From Opitutaceae bacterium (GTDB lineage Bacteria > Verrucomicrobiota > Verrucomicrobiia > Opitutales > Opitutaceae), in the NCBI GenBank assembly GCA_019455245.1, contig JACFMR010000002.1, positions 149,559 to 213,558 on the forward strand: 64,000 nucleotides of DNA, given 5' to 3'. Positions 1 through 8,451 of the stretch are shown piece after piece; within the stretch, counting starts at the first letter, position 1, and every line of letters begins with the position of its first letter. The position numbers and the translations under genes are program-made. The notes under the pieces were generated by a model, which saw only the letters and a program-made list of their open reading frames with translations, had not been told where the DNA came from and made no database searches.

Positions 1-278
1 ATAATCAGCGCCCAGGCCGCGATCTCACCGCGGAACGACTCGATCCATTCCAGATGTTGCAGGCTGGCCCCGATGGCGTAGCCCACAAATCCGAGGATGA
101 CCGAACTGGCCACATGCCCAAGGCCGCACGCAAAGGTAATCGCAGCGGTGCGACCGAAGGACCAGCGCCGCGCCTTCGCCATGACGATGAACGGCACATA
201 GTGATCCGGCCCGATGACGGTGTGGATGAACGCGACCGCCGCCGCGTTCATGGTGAGCACCGCCAGATCAGGGGTCAT
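1..278 (-). CDS. HupE/UreJ-like nickel permease, 3' part beyond window
   Basis: Partial gene; the 92 N-terminal residues are visible and the rest lies left of position 1. The sequence reads MTPDLAVLTM then an alanine-rich membrane helix carrying HTVIGPDHY, followed by AKARRWSFGR and a second helix with GLGHVASSV. The HX5DH pattern inside the first helix resembles the metal-binding signature of HupE/UreJ permeases, and the local sequence is typical of the UreH/TauE-SafE-like proteins found near urease and hydrogenase genes. It starts 9 nt after the hyaD stop, so it is probably the last gene of the hydrogenase operon. The inferred role is nickel delivery for the NiFe centre. Substrate is inferred from motif and context only; a general metal or anion exporter is the alternative. 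Confidence 0.7.
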   Translation of the reverse strand, partial: MTPDLAVLTMNAAAVAFIHTVIGPDHYVPFIVMAKARRWSFGRTAAITFACGLGHVASSVILGFVGYAIGASLQHLEWIESFRGEIAAWALI

Positions 279-287
279 GATTGGCGG

Positions 288-809
288 TTAATGCCGGCTG
301 ACCAGCCTGTGGGCAAGCTCGCGCACGTCGCGCACGACGGCAGGGACCGCCGCGGCCACGGGATCGGACAACTCGAGACACATCGGATTGATGGTCTCGA
401 CCGAGATGGTGAACAGTTGCACGTCGGGAAATTTTTCCAGCAGCGCGGCAGCGGCGAACAGATCGCGCAGGCCGAAATCGTGCGCCGAAAGCCCGAGCGG
501 AATGTCCGCCACCCCGGCCGGCCGCACCCGCGTGACCGTGCCGGCGGGCTGCCCGTCGCGGGTGGCGTCGAGCATGATCACGACCGGCGCGCGGGTGATG
601 GACTCAAGCAGGTTGATGCCCCCGGTGCCGCCGTCGAGGAGTTGCACGCCAGGTGCAACCGGCCCCTGCTCCAGCGCCCGGAGCACGTGAATGCCCACGC
701 CCTCGTCGCCCATGAGCAGGTTGCCCACGCCGATCACCAGCACGGCGCACCGGTCGGAGTCCGCGATCGAACCCGTGCCGCCCACCAGATCAAGGTCGGC
801 GCGGATCAT
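288..809 (-). CDS. hyaD: Hydrogenase maturation endopeptidase HyaD/HybD family
   Basis: 173 residues. The family cuts the C-terminal peptide from the hydrogenase large subunit after nickel insertion. The N-terminal third carries the hallmark GVGNLLMGDEGVG; the Asp/Glu residues there and the His of LSAHDFG further on are expected to bind the nickel used for substrate recognition. The segment LLDGGTGG is the second conserved loop. Length matches the family (about 160-200 aa). Its ATG overlaps the hyaC stop by four bases (ATGA), so translation is probably coupled. The substrate is almost certainly HyaB encoded two genes upstream, which ends in a cleavable tail of 18 residues. Confidence 0.93.
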   Translation of the reverse strand: MIRADLDLVGGTGSIADSDRCAVLVIGVGNLLMGDEGVGIHVLRALEQGPVAPGVQLLDGGTGGINLLESITRAPVVIMLDATRDGQPAGTVTRVRPAGVADIPLGLSAHDFGLRDLFAAAALLEKFPDVQLFTISVETINPMCLELSDPVAAAVPAVVRDVRELAHRLVSRH

Positions 810-1570
810 ATGACGGGGTTCCCCGTTTGGTCCGCAGTCTTGGCCGCCGGTTTGCCGCCGAACCAGGACTTGCCGTCACTCTTGCCGGCGGGCAGAAACT
901 TCCAGCCGCCGGCCATCGAGGACAGCACGCCGTGGCCCTCCACGTAGTCGTGATAGAACACCAGATAGACGTGGACGATAGTGAAGATGATGAAGAACCA
1001 GGTGGCGAGGTGATGCCACTGCCGCAGGCCCGCGTCGCCGCCAAAGATCGGCAGCAACCAGGTGAACAGCTGCGGGAACCACGCGTCGCTCATGTTGGCA
1101 TACATCGCGAAGCCGCTCGCGACCTGAAACAGGAAGACGAGAAACATCACAAAGTAGGTCAGATACGCGAGGGCGTTGTGACCGACCGCCATCAGGGGTT
1201 TGTTGGAGGACTGGAGGATGTCCACCTTCAGCACCTTGACCACCTCGCGGAACTGGGCGAGGCGCAGGGGCAGGAAGTTCTTCCAGTCCGCATACTGGTT
1301 GCCGACAAAGCCCCAGTAGATGCGGAAGGCGAAGTTGAAGACGAAGACGTAGGCCGCCGCGAAGTGGATGAAACGCGTCGTGCCGAACCAATAGCTGAAC
1401 GAGGCCTCGCTCGCCGTGTTGATGGCGGGCGGGTTGGCGATGATGAAACCCGTGACCGTGAGTACGAGGATGCAGAGCGCGTTCAACCAGTGATAAAACC
1501 GGACCGGCAGTTCCCACACATAGACCCGTTGGAACGCCGGGGGCGGAGCGGTGGGGTTGGATGGATTCAT
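806..1570 (-). CDS. hyaC: Ni/Fe-hydrogenase b-type cytochrome subunit
   Basis: 254 residues. This integral membrane di-haem cytochrome b of the HyaC/HupC family anchors the hydrogenase and passes electrons from the small-subunit Fe-S chain to the quinone pool. The start YVWELPVRFYHWLNAL is the classic first-helix segment with a haem His. Three more hydrophobic helices follow, with further histidines in GHNALAYLTYF, RQWHHLATW and IVHVYLVFYHDYVEG. A strong Shine-Dalgarno (GGAGG, 6 nt spacing) precedes the ATG. It lies 12 nt after hyaB and overlaps hyaD by four bases. Length and helix count are normal for the family. Confidence 0.95.
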   Translation of the reverse strand: MNPSNPTAPPPAFQRVYVWELPVRFYHWLNALCILVLTVTGFIIANPPAINTASEASFSYWFGTTRFIHFAAAYVFVFNFAFRIYWGFVGNQYADWKNFLPLRLAQFREVVKVLKVDILQSSNKPLMAVGHNALAYLTYFVMFLVFLFQVASGFAMYANMSDAWFPQLFTWLLPIFGGDAGLRQWHHLATWFFIIFTIVHVYLVFYHDYVEGHGVLSSMAGGWKFLPAGKSDGKSWFGGKPAAKTADQTGNPVI

Positions 1571-1582
1571 GACAACCTCCGT

Positions 1583-3307
1583 TCAAAGTGCGGGTGCGGT
1601 GGAGACCTCCTGCAGCTTGGCCCCTTGGTCGTCGTAGAGATGGACGGCGCAGGCCAGGCAGGGATCGAAGGAGTGGATCGTGCGCAGGATCTCCAGCGGG
1701 ATCTTGGGATCGTGCACCGGCGTGCCGATGAGCGAGGCCTCGTAAGGCGAACGGCCGCCCTGCCCATCGCGCGGCGAGGCGTTCCAGGTGGTCGGAACCA
1801 CGAGCTGATAGTTCGCGATGCGCTTGTCGCCGATGTCGATCCAGTGTGCGAGGGCGCCGCGGGGCGCCTCGGTCGGACCGACGCCCCGGGCCGTGGCGGG
1901 CCAGGTAGCCGGTTCCCACTTTTCCTTCGTGAAGGTGCGCGAGTCGCCGTTTTTGATGTTGCTCAGCAACTGGTCGTAGAACTCCTGCGCCCAGCGGGCG
2001 ACCAGTTTGGTCTCGATGCCGCGCGCGGCGGTACGGCCGAGCGTGGAGAAGAGGACCGTGGCCGGCGCGTTGAGCGCGGAAAGGGCCTCGGTGACCGCTT
2101 CCTTGATCTCCCCGTTGCCGGCCGCGTAGCCGACGAGCAGGCGCGAGAGCGGGCCGACCTCCATGGCGTGGCCCTTCCAGCGCGGCGTCTTGATCCAGCT
2201 GTATTTGGCGTCGACGTCGAGGTGTTCATAGGGCGGTTTCGGCCCGGAATACCGCAGGTTGGTCTGGCCCTCCCACGGATGCAGCCCGGCCGCGGTGCCC
2301 TCGTAGTCATACCACGAGTGATCCACGAATTCCTGGATGCCGGCGGGATCCTTCGGGTCAACCTCGTGCACGCGGGAGAGGTCGCGGTCGAGCACGATGC
2401 CGCGCGGGATCTTGAAACGGGCGACGTCGGCGAAGCCGTGGGTCGGCAGGTCGCCGTAGCTGAGGTAGTTCGTCACGCCGCCACCGATCGCGGTCCAGTC
2501 GAGGTAGGACGGGGCGATGGCCATGAGATCGGGCAGATAGACCTGCTCGACGAACACCTTCGCCTGCTCCAGCAGGCGGCCGATCAGGGCGAGCCGCTCG
2601 GCGTTGAGCGCGTTGGCCTCGTCGATGTTGATGGCGCAGGGCACGCCGCCCACGAGGTAGTTCGGGTGCGGATTCTTGCCGCCGAGGATGGTGTGGACCT
2701 TGACGATTTCCTTCTGCCACTCGAGCGCCTCCAGGTAGTGCGCCACGCCGATCAGGTTGACGGCGGGCGGCAGCTTGTAGGCCGGATGGCCCCAGTAGCC
2801 GTTGGCAAAGATGCCCAGCTGGCCGCTCTCGACGAATTTCACCAGGCGTTTCTGCAGGTCGCTGAAATAGCCGGGCGAACTCTTCGGCCAGTGCGAGATA
2901 CTCTGCGCGATGCGCGAGGCCTCGGCGGGGTCGGCCTTGAGCGCGCTGACCACATCGACCCAGTCCAGCGCGTGCAGGTGGTAGAAGTGCACGACGTGGT
3001 CCTGCATGTATTGCGTGCAGAACATCAGGTTGCGGATCAGCTCCGCGTTGGGCGGCACGGCGATGCCGAGCGCATCCTCGACGGCGCGCACGGATGCAAG
3101 TGCGTGCACGGTGGTGCAGACACCACAGACGCGTTCGCAGAACGCCCAGGCGTCGCGCGGATCGCGGCCCTTGAGGATGACCTCCAGGCCGCGGACCATC
3201 GTGCCGGCGCTCCAGGCGTCGGTGATGACGCCGTCCTTGACCTCGGCCTCGATGCGGAGGTGGCCCTCGATGCGGGTGATCGGATCAACTACGATGCGGT
3301 TGCTCAT
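1583..3307 (-). CDS. hyaB: Uptake [NiFe]-hydrogenase large subunit
   Basis: 574 residues. This is the catalytic subunit that binds the NiFe(CN)2CO centre and splits H2. The N-terminal ligand pair is RVCGVC (Cys61 and Cys64) and the C-terminal pair is DPCLACAVH (Cys550 and Cys553). The mature protein should end at His556, leaving an 18-residue tail LYDDQGAKLQEVSTAPAL to be removed by HyaD. The start region IVVDPITRIEGHLRIE is typical for the family. A GGAGG-type ribosome site precedes the ATG, which overlaps the hyaA stop by four bases. No key residue is missing. The paired small subunit places the enzyme in group 1d (membrane-bound, O2-tolerant uptake hydrogenase). Confidence 0.97.
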   Translation of the reverse strand: MSNRIVVDPITRIEGHLRIEAEVKDGVITDAWSAGTMVRGLEVILKGRDPRDAWAFCERVCGVCTTVHALASVRAVEDALGIAVPPNAELIRNLMFCTQYMQDHVVHFYHLHALDWVDVVSALKADPAEASRIAQSISHWPKSSPGYFSDLQKRLVKFVESGQLGIFANGYWGHPAYKLPPAVNLIGVAHYLEALEWQKEIVKVHTILGGKNPHPNYLVGGVPCAINIDEANALNAERLALIGRLLEQAKVFVEQVYLPDLMAIAPSYLDWTAIGGGVTNYLSYGDLPTHGFADVARFKIPRGIVLDRDLSRVHEVDPKDPAGIQEFVDHSWYDYEGTAAGLHPWEGQTNLRYSGPKPPYEHLDVDAKYSWIKTPRWKGHAMEVGPLSRLLVGYAAGNGEIKEAVTEALSALNAPATVLFSTLGRTAARGIETKLVARWAQEFYDQLLSNIKNGDSRTFTKEKWEPATWPATARGVGPTEAPRGALAHWIDIGDKRIANYQLVVPTTWNASPRDGQGGRSPYEASLIGTPVHDPKIPLEILRTIHSFDPCLACAVHLYDDQGAKLQEVSTAPAL

Positions 3308-4482
3308 GACTGCTTCCCTCCTTTCGCGTTGGGATCAATGGCCGGGGTCGGCGGGGCGGCCGCGGCGGATTCGCCGGGTTGCTCGCCGATCTCGTGGTGC
3401 TTGCGGATGTTGGTGAGCACGGCGTGCGCCGCCGCGCCCGCGACCGTGGCCGCGCCCACGGCCAGGCCGATCTTGTCGGCCGTGGTCTCGATGCCGAAAC
3501 CGGGGAAGCTCGCGAGCCGTTCGTAGAACGGGCCGTTGTCCCAGAAGTTCGATTCCGAGCAACCGATGCAGCCGTGGCCCGACTGGATCGGGAAGCTGAC
3601 GCCACCGTTCCAGCGGATCGTGCCGCAGGAGTTGTAGGTGGTCGGCCCGCGGCAGCCCATCTTGTAGAGGCAGTAGCCCTTGCGCGCGTTTTCGTCGTCG
3701 AACGATTCAACGAAGAGCCCGGCGTCATAGTTGGGCCGGCGGTAGCAGGTGTCGTGCACGCGGCGGGAGTAGAAGGCCATCGGACGGCCGAGGGAATCGA
3801 GCTGCGGGATGCGGTCGAAGGTGAGCAGGTGCACGAGCACGCCGGCCATGACCTCGGCGATGGGCGGGCAGCCCTGGACGTTCACCACCGGCTTGCCGGC
3901 GATGACCTTGTGGATGGGCGTGGCCCGGGTGGGATTGGGCTTGGCCGCCTGCACGCAACCGGAACACGCGCAGTTGCCCCACGCGATGACCGCCTTCGCG
4001 TCGGCCACCACTTCCTCGACGATCTGTTTGGCGGTGCGACCGCCGATGCAGCAGTAAACCCCGTCCTCCGCCAGGGGCACGGAACCCTCGATGCAGACCA
4101 GATACTGGCCGCGATACTTGGTCATCGTGTCGTGCAGGGCGGCCTCGGCCTGATGACCGGACGCGGCCATGAGGGTCTCGGTGTAGTCGAGCGAGATCTT
4201 GTCGAGCAGGATGTCCGCGACGATGGGATGCGACGAACGGATGAACGACTCGCTGCAGCAGGTGCATTCCTGAAAATGCATCCAGATGACCGGGATGCGG
4301 GTGCGTGTTTCCAGCGCGTGGGTGATCTGCGCGATGCCGTCGGCGCCCAGGCCCATGCAGGCGCTCATCCAGCCACAGAACTTGAGAAAATCGCGACGGG
4401 AAACGCCGCGCGCGGTCAGTTGCTCATAAACGGTCACTTCATCCTGGGTGGCCGGGTGTACGGACAAGGCATCGTTCTTCAT
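3304..4482 (-). CDS. hyaA: O2-tolerant [NiFe]-hydrogenase small subunit (Tat-exported)
   Basis: 392 residues from the ATG at 4482; upstream in-frame codons are ignored because they precede the Tat signal. The signal is SRRDFLKFCG (Arg29-Arg30), so the dimer is folded inside and exported. Proximal-cluster cysteines are Cys73, 75, 76, 171, 176 and 205. This is exactly the spacing of Cys17, 19, 20, 115, 120 and 149 in E. coli Hyd-1, including the two extra Cys that create the O2-protective [4Fe-3S] cluster. Distal ligands His243, Cys246, 271, 277 and medial ligands Cys286, 305, 308 also keep the spacing. Cys173 is additional and unusual. A C-terminal hydrophobic helix (about 337-357) anchors it next to HyaC. 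Confidence 0.96.
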   Translation of the reverse strand: MKNDALSVHPATQDEVTVYEQLTARGVSRRDFLKFCGWMSACMGLGADGIAQITHALETRTRIPVIWMHFQECTCCSESFIRSSHPIVADILLDKISLDYTETLMAASGHQAEAALHDTMTKYRGQYLVCIEGSVPLAEDGVYCCIGGRTAKQIVEEVVADAKAVIAWGNCACSGCVQAAKPNPTRATPIHKVIAGKPVVNVQGCPPIAEVMAGVLVHLLTFDRIPQLDSLGRPMAFYSRRVHDTCYRRPNYDAGLFVESFDDENARKGYCLYKMGCRGPTTYNSCGTIRWNGGVSFPIQSGHGCIGCSESNFWDNGPFYERLASFPGFGIETTADKIGLAVGAATVAGAAAHAVLTNIRKHHEIGEQPGESAAAAPPTPAIDPNAKGGKQS

Positions 4483-4675
4483 GGGAAAAACACCGCGGGG
4501 GGAGCGGTCGGGGCTGAGGGTTGGGACTGAGAATACTAAGCGGCGCCATCTTATGTCATATTGGCAGGGCCCCCTCCGCATGTATTGCCGAGTTATGCGC
4601 AGAAGTTGCTGAATTTTCACTTAAGCTCGACCCCGGGCCCAAATGTGTGCTTACGGGCAACAGCCCCATTTGCCC
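4483..4675. promoter_or_regulatory. Divergent promoter region between hya and hyp operons
   Basis: 193 bp separate the start codons of hyaA (leftward) and hypA (rightward). Both operons must be transcribed from here, so regulatory sites for hydrogenase expression should lie in this segment. The middle is clearly more AT-rich than the flanking genes. No convincing sigma-70 hexamer pair was found, and a TTGGCA stretch near 4560 does not reach a GC at sigma-54 spacing. The region is marked from gene arrangement, not from a recognised motif. Confidence 0.45.
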
Positions 4676-5023
4676 ATGCACGAGGTCGGAATCATGGAAT
4701 CTGCGCTCGCCGCCGTGCAGCGCCATGCCGTCGAAAACCGGGCGGAACGGGTGGAGCGGATCGTGCTGCGCATCGGCACCCTGGCCGGCGTGGAGCTGGA
4801 GGCCCTGCGCTTCGCCTTCGACATTGTGTCCCGGGGGACGGTGGCCGAGGGCTCCACCCTGGAAATCGAATCGGTACCGGCGGCGGTTTACTGCCCGGCC
4901 TGCCGGCGCGAATTTGCGGGCGAAAACGGCGGGTTCATCTTCACCTGCCCCGGTTGCGGCGATCTCTGCGGCGAGATCCGGCGCGGCCGCGAACTCGAAC
5001 TCAGCCGCATCGAAATGAGCTGA
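4676..5023 (+). CDS. hypA: Hydrogenase nickel incorporation protein HypA
   Basis: 115 residues from the ATG at 4676. This start is chosen because HypA needs Met1-His2-Glu3 for nickel binding, and MHEVGIMESAL begins exactly there; an ATG 33 nt upstream would bury that motif. The zinc site is two CxxC pairs, CPAC and CPGC, in the C-terminal half. HypA works with HypB to put nickel into the large-subunit precursor. Length is normal. It is the first gene of the rightward hyp operon and ends 3 nt before hypB. Confidence 0.95.
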   Translation: MHEVGIMESALAAVQRHAVENRAERVERIVLRIGTLAGVELEALRFAFDIVSRGTVAEGSTLEIESVPAAVYCPACRREFAGENGGFIFTCPGCGDLCGEIRRGRELELSRIEMS

Positions 5024-5026
5024 ACC

Positions 5027-5815
5027 ATGTGTCTCGAATGCGGATGTGGAAAATCGGTACTCTTCGGGGTCCGCGTGCTCAGTGTGATCGCTCCCGGGCT
5101 CCTGCGGCCGCGGCCGGCCGCCCCGTCCGAGGTCACGGTCGTGACCCCGGAGCCGCCGGCGCGGCGCACGATCGAGGTCCACACCTCCCTGCTGGCGAAA
5201 AACGACGATGCCGCGGCGCGCAACCGCGCGCTCTTCGCCCGGCACCGCCTGCTGAGCCTCAACCTCGTCTCCTCGCCGGGCGCAGGCAAAACCACCCTGC
5301 TCTCGCGCACGGTGGACGAGTTCGGGCTCACCCACAAATGCGCGGTGGTCGTCGGCGATCTCGAGACCGACAACGACGCCCGGCGCATTCACCGGCCGCA
5401 TGTGCCGGTGGCGCAGATCACCACCGGCACGGCCTGCCATCTCGATGCCGAGATGGTGGCGCGCGGCGCGGCCAGCCTAGACCTCACGGACGTGCGCGTG
5501 CTGTTCATCGAGAACGTCGGCAACCTCGTGTGCCCCGCCGCGTTTGACCTCGGCGAGACCGTGCGGGTGGTGCTCCTCTCCGCCACCGAGGGCGAGGACA
5601 AGCCGCTCAAATACCCGCCCATCTTCAAGTCGGCGCATCTCGTGCTGCTGACGAAAATCGATGTGGCCGGCGTGTTGGATTTCAACCTGGCGACGGCGGT
5701 GGAAAACATCCGCCGCGTCGCCCCCCAGGCCCGCCTCATCCAGCTCTCCGCCCGCAGCGGGGCGGGCATGGAGGAGTGGTATCAGTTTCTCCGCGACCGC
5801 CTGCCGCCGGCCTAA
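5027..5815 (+). CDS. hypB: Hydrogenase nickel GTPase HypB
   Basis: 262 residues. A SIMIBI-class GTPase that drives nickel transfer with HypA. The N-terminus starts MCLECGCG, a high-affinity metal-binding cysteine motif like the CxxCGC of E. coli HypB. After a variable proline-rich linker the P-loop is SSPGAGKTTLL, followed by GDLETDNDARR and the metal-site region TGTACHLDA. Further G-domain segments (IENVGNLVCPA, LLTKIDVAG) are intact. There is no long poly-His stretch, so nickel storage is unlikely. It lies 3 nt after hypA. Confidence 0.95.
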   Translation: MCLECGCGKSVLFGVRVLSVIAPGLLRPRPAAPSEVTVVTPEPPARRTIEVHTSLLAKNDDAAARNRALFARHRLLSLNLVSSPGAGKTTLLSRTVDEFGLTHKCAVVVGDLETDNDARRIHRPHVPVAQITTGTACHLDAEMVARGAASLDLTDVRVLFIENVGNLVCPAAFDLGETVRVVLLSATEGEDKPLKYPPIFKSAHLVLLTKIDVAGVLDFNLATAVENIRRVAPQARLIQLSARSGAGMEEWYQFLRDRLPPA

Positions 5816-5850
5816 ACCGCCGCCATCGGCCTGATTTTTCCCACCTCACC

Positions 5851-8169
5851 ATGAACCCCGCCCCGCCCCTCTGTGACCGTCTGTTGCGGGTGCGCGGCAC
5901 CGTGCAGGGCGTCGGATTCCGGCCCTACGTGCTCCGGCTGGCCACCGAACTAGGCGTCAACGGCTGGGTGCAAAACGACGCCCAGGGCGTGCTGGTGCGC
6001 GCGGTCGGCGAAGCCGGCCGGCTCGAACAATTCGCCGCCGACCTCGTCCGGCGCGCTCCCGGCGCCGCCCGCGTCGCCGACGTGGAGTGGCTCGACGTCG
6101 GGCCCGACCAACCGGAGGTCAACGGCGGTTTCACCATCATCGCCAGCGCGGTGGCGACCGGGGAAATCGAAACCGGCGCACCGGTCGATCTGGCGCCCTG
6201 CCCCGACTGCCGGCGCGAACTCACCGCCACGGCTGACCGGCGGAGCGGTTACGTCTTCATCAATTGCACCCAATGCGGTCCGCGCTACTCCATCATCGAA
6301 CAGCTGCCATATGACCGGCCGCAAACCACGATGCGCTGCTTCCGCATGTGCCCGGTTTGCGCGCAGGAATACGCGGATCCGCGCAGCCGCCGCTTTCACG
6401 CCGAGCCCAACGCCTGCCCCGCGTGCGGACCCCAACTGCGGCTGACCGATCCGACCGGCCGCGTGCTCGCCGAACGCGACGACGCCCTCGATCAAACGGT
6501 CGCCGCCCTGCTCGCCGGTCAAATCGTGGCAGTGAAGGGCGTCGGCGGGTTTCACCTGATGGCGGATGCCACCAACGACGACGCCGTGGCGGAGTTGCGC
6601 CGGCGCAAACACCGCGAGGAAAAACCGCTCGCCGTGATGTTTCGCGATCCCGCGATGCTGCGACGCTGGGCGGAGGTTTCCCTCCGGGCGGAAACGCTGC
6701 TGACCTCCCCGTCGTGTCCGATCGTGCTGGTGCCGCGACACGACACCCCGGTCCTCGCCGCCGGCATCGGCCCGGGCAACCCGTGGGTGGGCGCGCTGCT
6801 GCCGCCCTCGCCCTTGCACCTGCGGCTGCTGGCGCTGGCCGACCGACCGCTGGTGGCGACCAGCGGCAACCTGTCCGACGAACCGCTTTGCACCGATGAT
6901 GACGAAGCCCGCACACGGCTGGCGGGCATCGCGGATCTCTTTCTCGGTCACAACCGCGCGATCGCCCGGCCGGTAGACGACTCGGTGGTGCGGTTCACCC
7001 GTGGCGGCGCGGCGATTCTGCTGCGGCGCGCCCGCGGTTATGCGCCGACCCCGCTGCGCCTGCCCGCCCGGTTGGACCAACCGATCGTGTGTGTGGGCGC
7101 GCACATGAAGAACACCGTCGCCGTGGCCTCGGGCGACCGCCTGGTCCTCAGTCCGCACATCGGCGATCTCGACGGCGTGGCGACGCACGGGGTGTTCACC
7201 CGCACGATTGAAACCCTGACGGCGTTGCTGGGCGCCAGGGCCGGCGGCGTGGTCTGCGACAAGCATCCCGACTATGCCTCCACCCGCTGGGCGGAAACCT
7301 GCGGCCTGCCATGCTGCGCCGTGCAACATCATCTCGCGCACGTGCTCGCGGTGCTGCTCGAACACGGCCACATCGCCGACCACGTGATCGGCGTGTCCTG
7401 GGATGGCACCGGGTACGGCGAGGACGGCACGGTCTGGGGCGGCGAATTCATCCGGTTCGAACGCGGCCGCGCGGTGCGCTTCGCCCGCCTGCGGCCCTTC
7501 CGGCTGGCGGGCGGCGAGGCAGCCGTGCGCGATGCGCGTCGCGTGGCGGTGGCCCTCGCTTCTGCACTGGATGCCAATGCAGCCGCGTCCACGGCCGCCC
7601 GTTTCGGTTTCACCGCCAACGAAACCACGACGCTGCAAACCATGCTGACGCAGGGGTTGAACGCCCCGGTTTGCACCAGTGCGGGACGGTTGTTCGACGG
7701 GGTGGGTGCCCTGCTGGGCTTGGGCCGGCGCAACGCGTTTGAGGGCCAGCTGCCGCTCGCCGTCGAGATCGCGGCCACCCGCGCGCCGGCCGGCGGCCGT
7801 GCGCTGCCCTTCGATGTGGTGCGCGCCCCGGAGGCGGCGATCTGTGAAATCGATTGGCGGCCGGCCGTCGCCGAACTGATCGCCGCACCGGCAACCGACG
7901 CCGCGGCGTTGGCGGCGGCGTTTCACCGCGGTCTCGTGCGCGCGATGGTGGAGGTCTGCGGCCACGCCGGCGTGAAATCCGTGGCGCTGGCCGGCGGATG
8001 TTTTCAAAACGCGTTCCTGCGCGACCTCGCCGATAACGGTCTCGCCGCCGCCGGTTTCAATGTGCTCGCCCCCCGCGAGCTGCCGCCCAACGATGGCGCC
8101 ATTGCCGCCGGCCAGGCGCTCGGCGCGCTTTGGAATCTCACGACTGTCGAGTTGCCCCGCCACCCCTGA
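5851..8169 (+). CDS. hypF: Carbamoyltransferase HypF
   Basis: 772 residues from the ATG at 5851, where MNPAPPLCDRL leads directly into the acylphosphatase domain (GTVQGVGFRPYV). Two zinc-finger modules follow with CPDC...CTQC and CPVC...CPAC. Next come a YrdC-like domain (VKGVGGFHLMADATND, KHREEKPLAVM) and a Kae1-like C-terminal domain with HHLAHVLA metal-binding histidines and WDGTGYGEDG. HypF uses carbamoyl phosphate and ATP to carbamoylate the HypE C-terminal cysteine, the precursor of the cyanide ligands. The domain set is complete. It starts 35 nt after hypB. Confidence 0.96.
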   Translation: MNPAPPLCDRLLRVRGTVQGVGFRPYVLRLATELGVNGWVQNDAQGVLVRAVGEAGRLEQFAADLVRRAPGAARVADVEWLDVGPDQPEVNGGFTIIASAVATGEIETGAPVDLAPCPDCRRELTATADRRSGYVFINCTQCGPRYSIIEQLPYDRPQTTMRCFRMCPVCAQEYADPRSRRFHAEPNACPACGPQLRLTDPTGRVLAERDDALDQTVAALLAGQIVAVKGVGGFHLMADATNDDAVAELRRRKHREEKPLAVMFRDPAMLRRWAEVSLRAETLLTSPSCPIVLVPRHDTPVLAAGIGPGNPWVGALLPPSPLHLRLLALADRPLVATSGNLSDEPLCTDDDEARTRLAGIADLFLGHNRAIARPVDDSVVRFTRGGAAILLRRARGYAPTPLRLPARLDQPIVCVGAHMKNTVAVASGDRLVLSPHIGDLDGVATHGVFTRTIETLTALLGARAGGVVCDKHPDYASTRWAETCGLPCCAVQHHLAHVLAVLLEHGHIADHVIGVSWDGTGYGEDGTVWGGEFIRFERGRAVRFARLRPFRLAGGEAAVRDARRVAVALASALDANAAASTAARFGFTANETTTLQTMLTQGLNAPVCTSAGRLFDGVGALLGLGRRNAFEGQLPLAVEIAATRAPAGGRALPFDVVRAPEAAICEIDWRPAVAELIAAPATDAAALAAAFHRGLVRAMVEVCGHAGVKSVALAGGCFQNAFLRDLADNGLAAAGFNVLAPRELPPNDGAIAAGQALGALWNLTTVELPRHP

Positions 8170-8181
8170 CCCCATCCGCCC

Positions 8182-8451
8182 ATGTGCCTCGCCGTTCCCG
8201 GAAAAGTGCTCGAAATCCAAGGTGATGACCCGATCCTGCGGACCGCCCGCGTGAGCTTCGCCGGCGTCATCAAGAACGTCAGCCTCACCTGCGCCCCCGA
8301 GGCCAAGGTCGGCGACTACGTGCTCGTGCACGTCGGCGTCGCCATCAGCATCGTGGACCAGGAGGAGGCCGAGCAGACCTTCGCCTACCTAAAGCAGATG
8401 GGCGAACTCGACGGGCTCGAACCGGCGCCCGGCGGCGGAGGGCCCCCATGA
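8182..8451 (+). CDS. hypC: Hydrogenase assembly chaperone HypC
   Basis: 89 residues. The conserved start MCLAVPGKV exposes Cys2 after Met removal; this Cys binds the iron carried by the HypC-HypD complex. The core [20 protein letters not shown] is typical of HypC/HupF. A short Gly/Pro-rich tail follows. It lies 12 nt after hypF and overlaps the start of hypD by four bases, consistent with HypC and HypD acting as a complex in Fe(CN)2CO assembly. Confidence 0.96.
   Translation: MCLAVPGKVLEIQGDDPILRTARVSFAGVIKNVSLTCAPEAKVGDYVLVHVGVAISIVDQEEAEQTFAYLKQMGELDGLEPAPGGGGPP

Noticed and set aside
827..3526. An 899-residue open frame on the + strand opposite hyaC, hyaB and part of hyaA
   Set aside because: Shadow of the high third-position GC of the hydrogenase genes; no domain and no ribosome site.
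4560..4585. TTGGCA stretch as a sigma-54 promoter for hyp
   Set aside because: The distance from GG to the next suitable GC is 13 nt instead of the required 10.
4483..4620. N-terminal extension of hyaA by 46 codons
   Set aside because: It precedes the Tat signal peptide and has no homology to hydrogenase small subunits.
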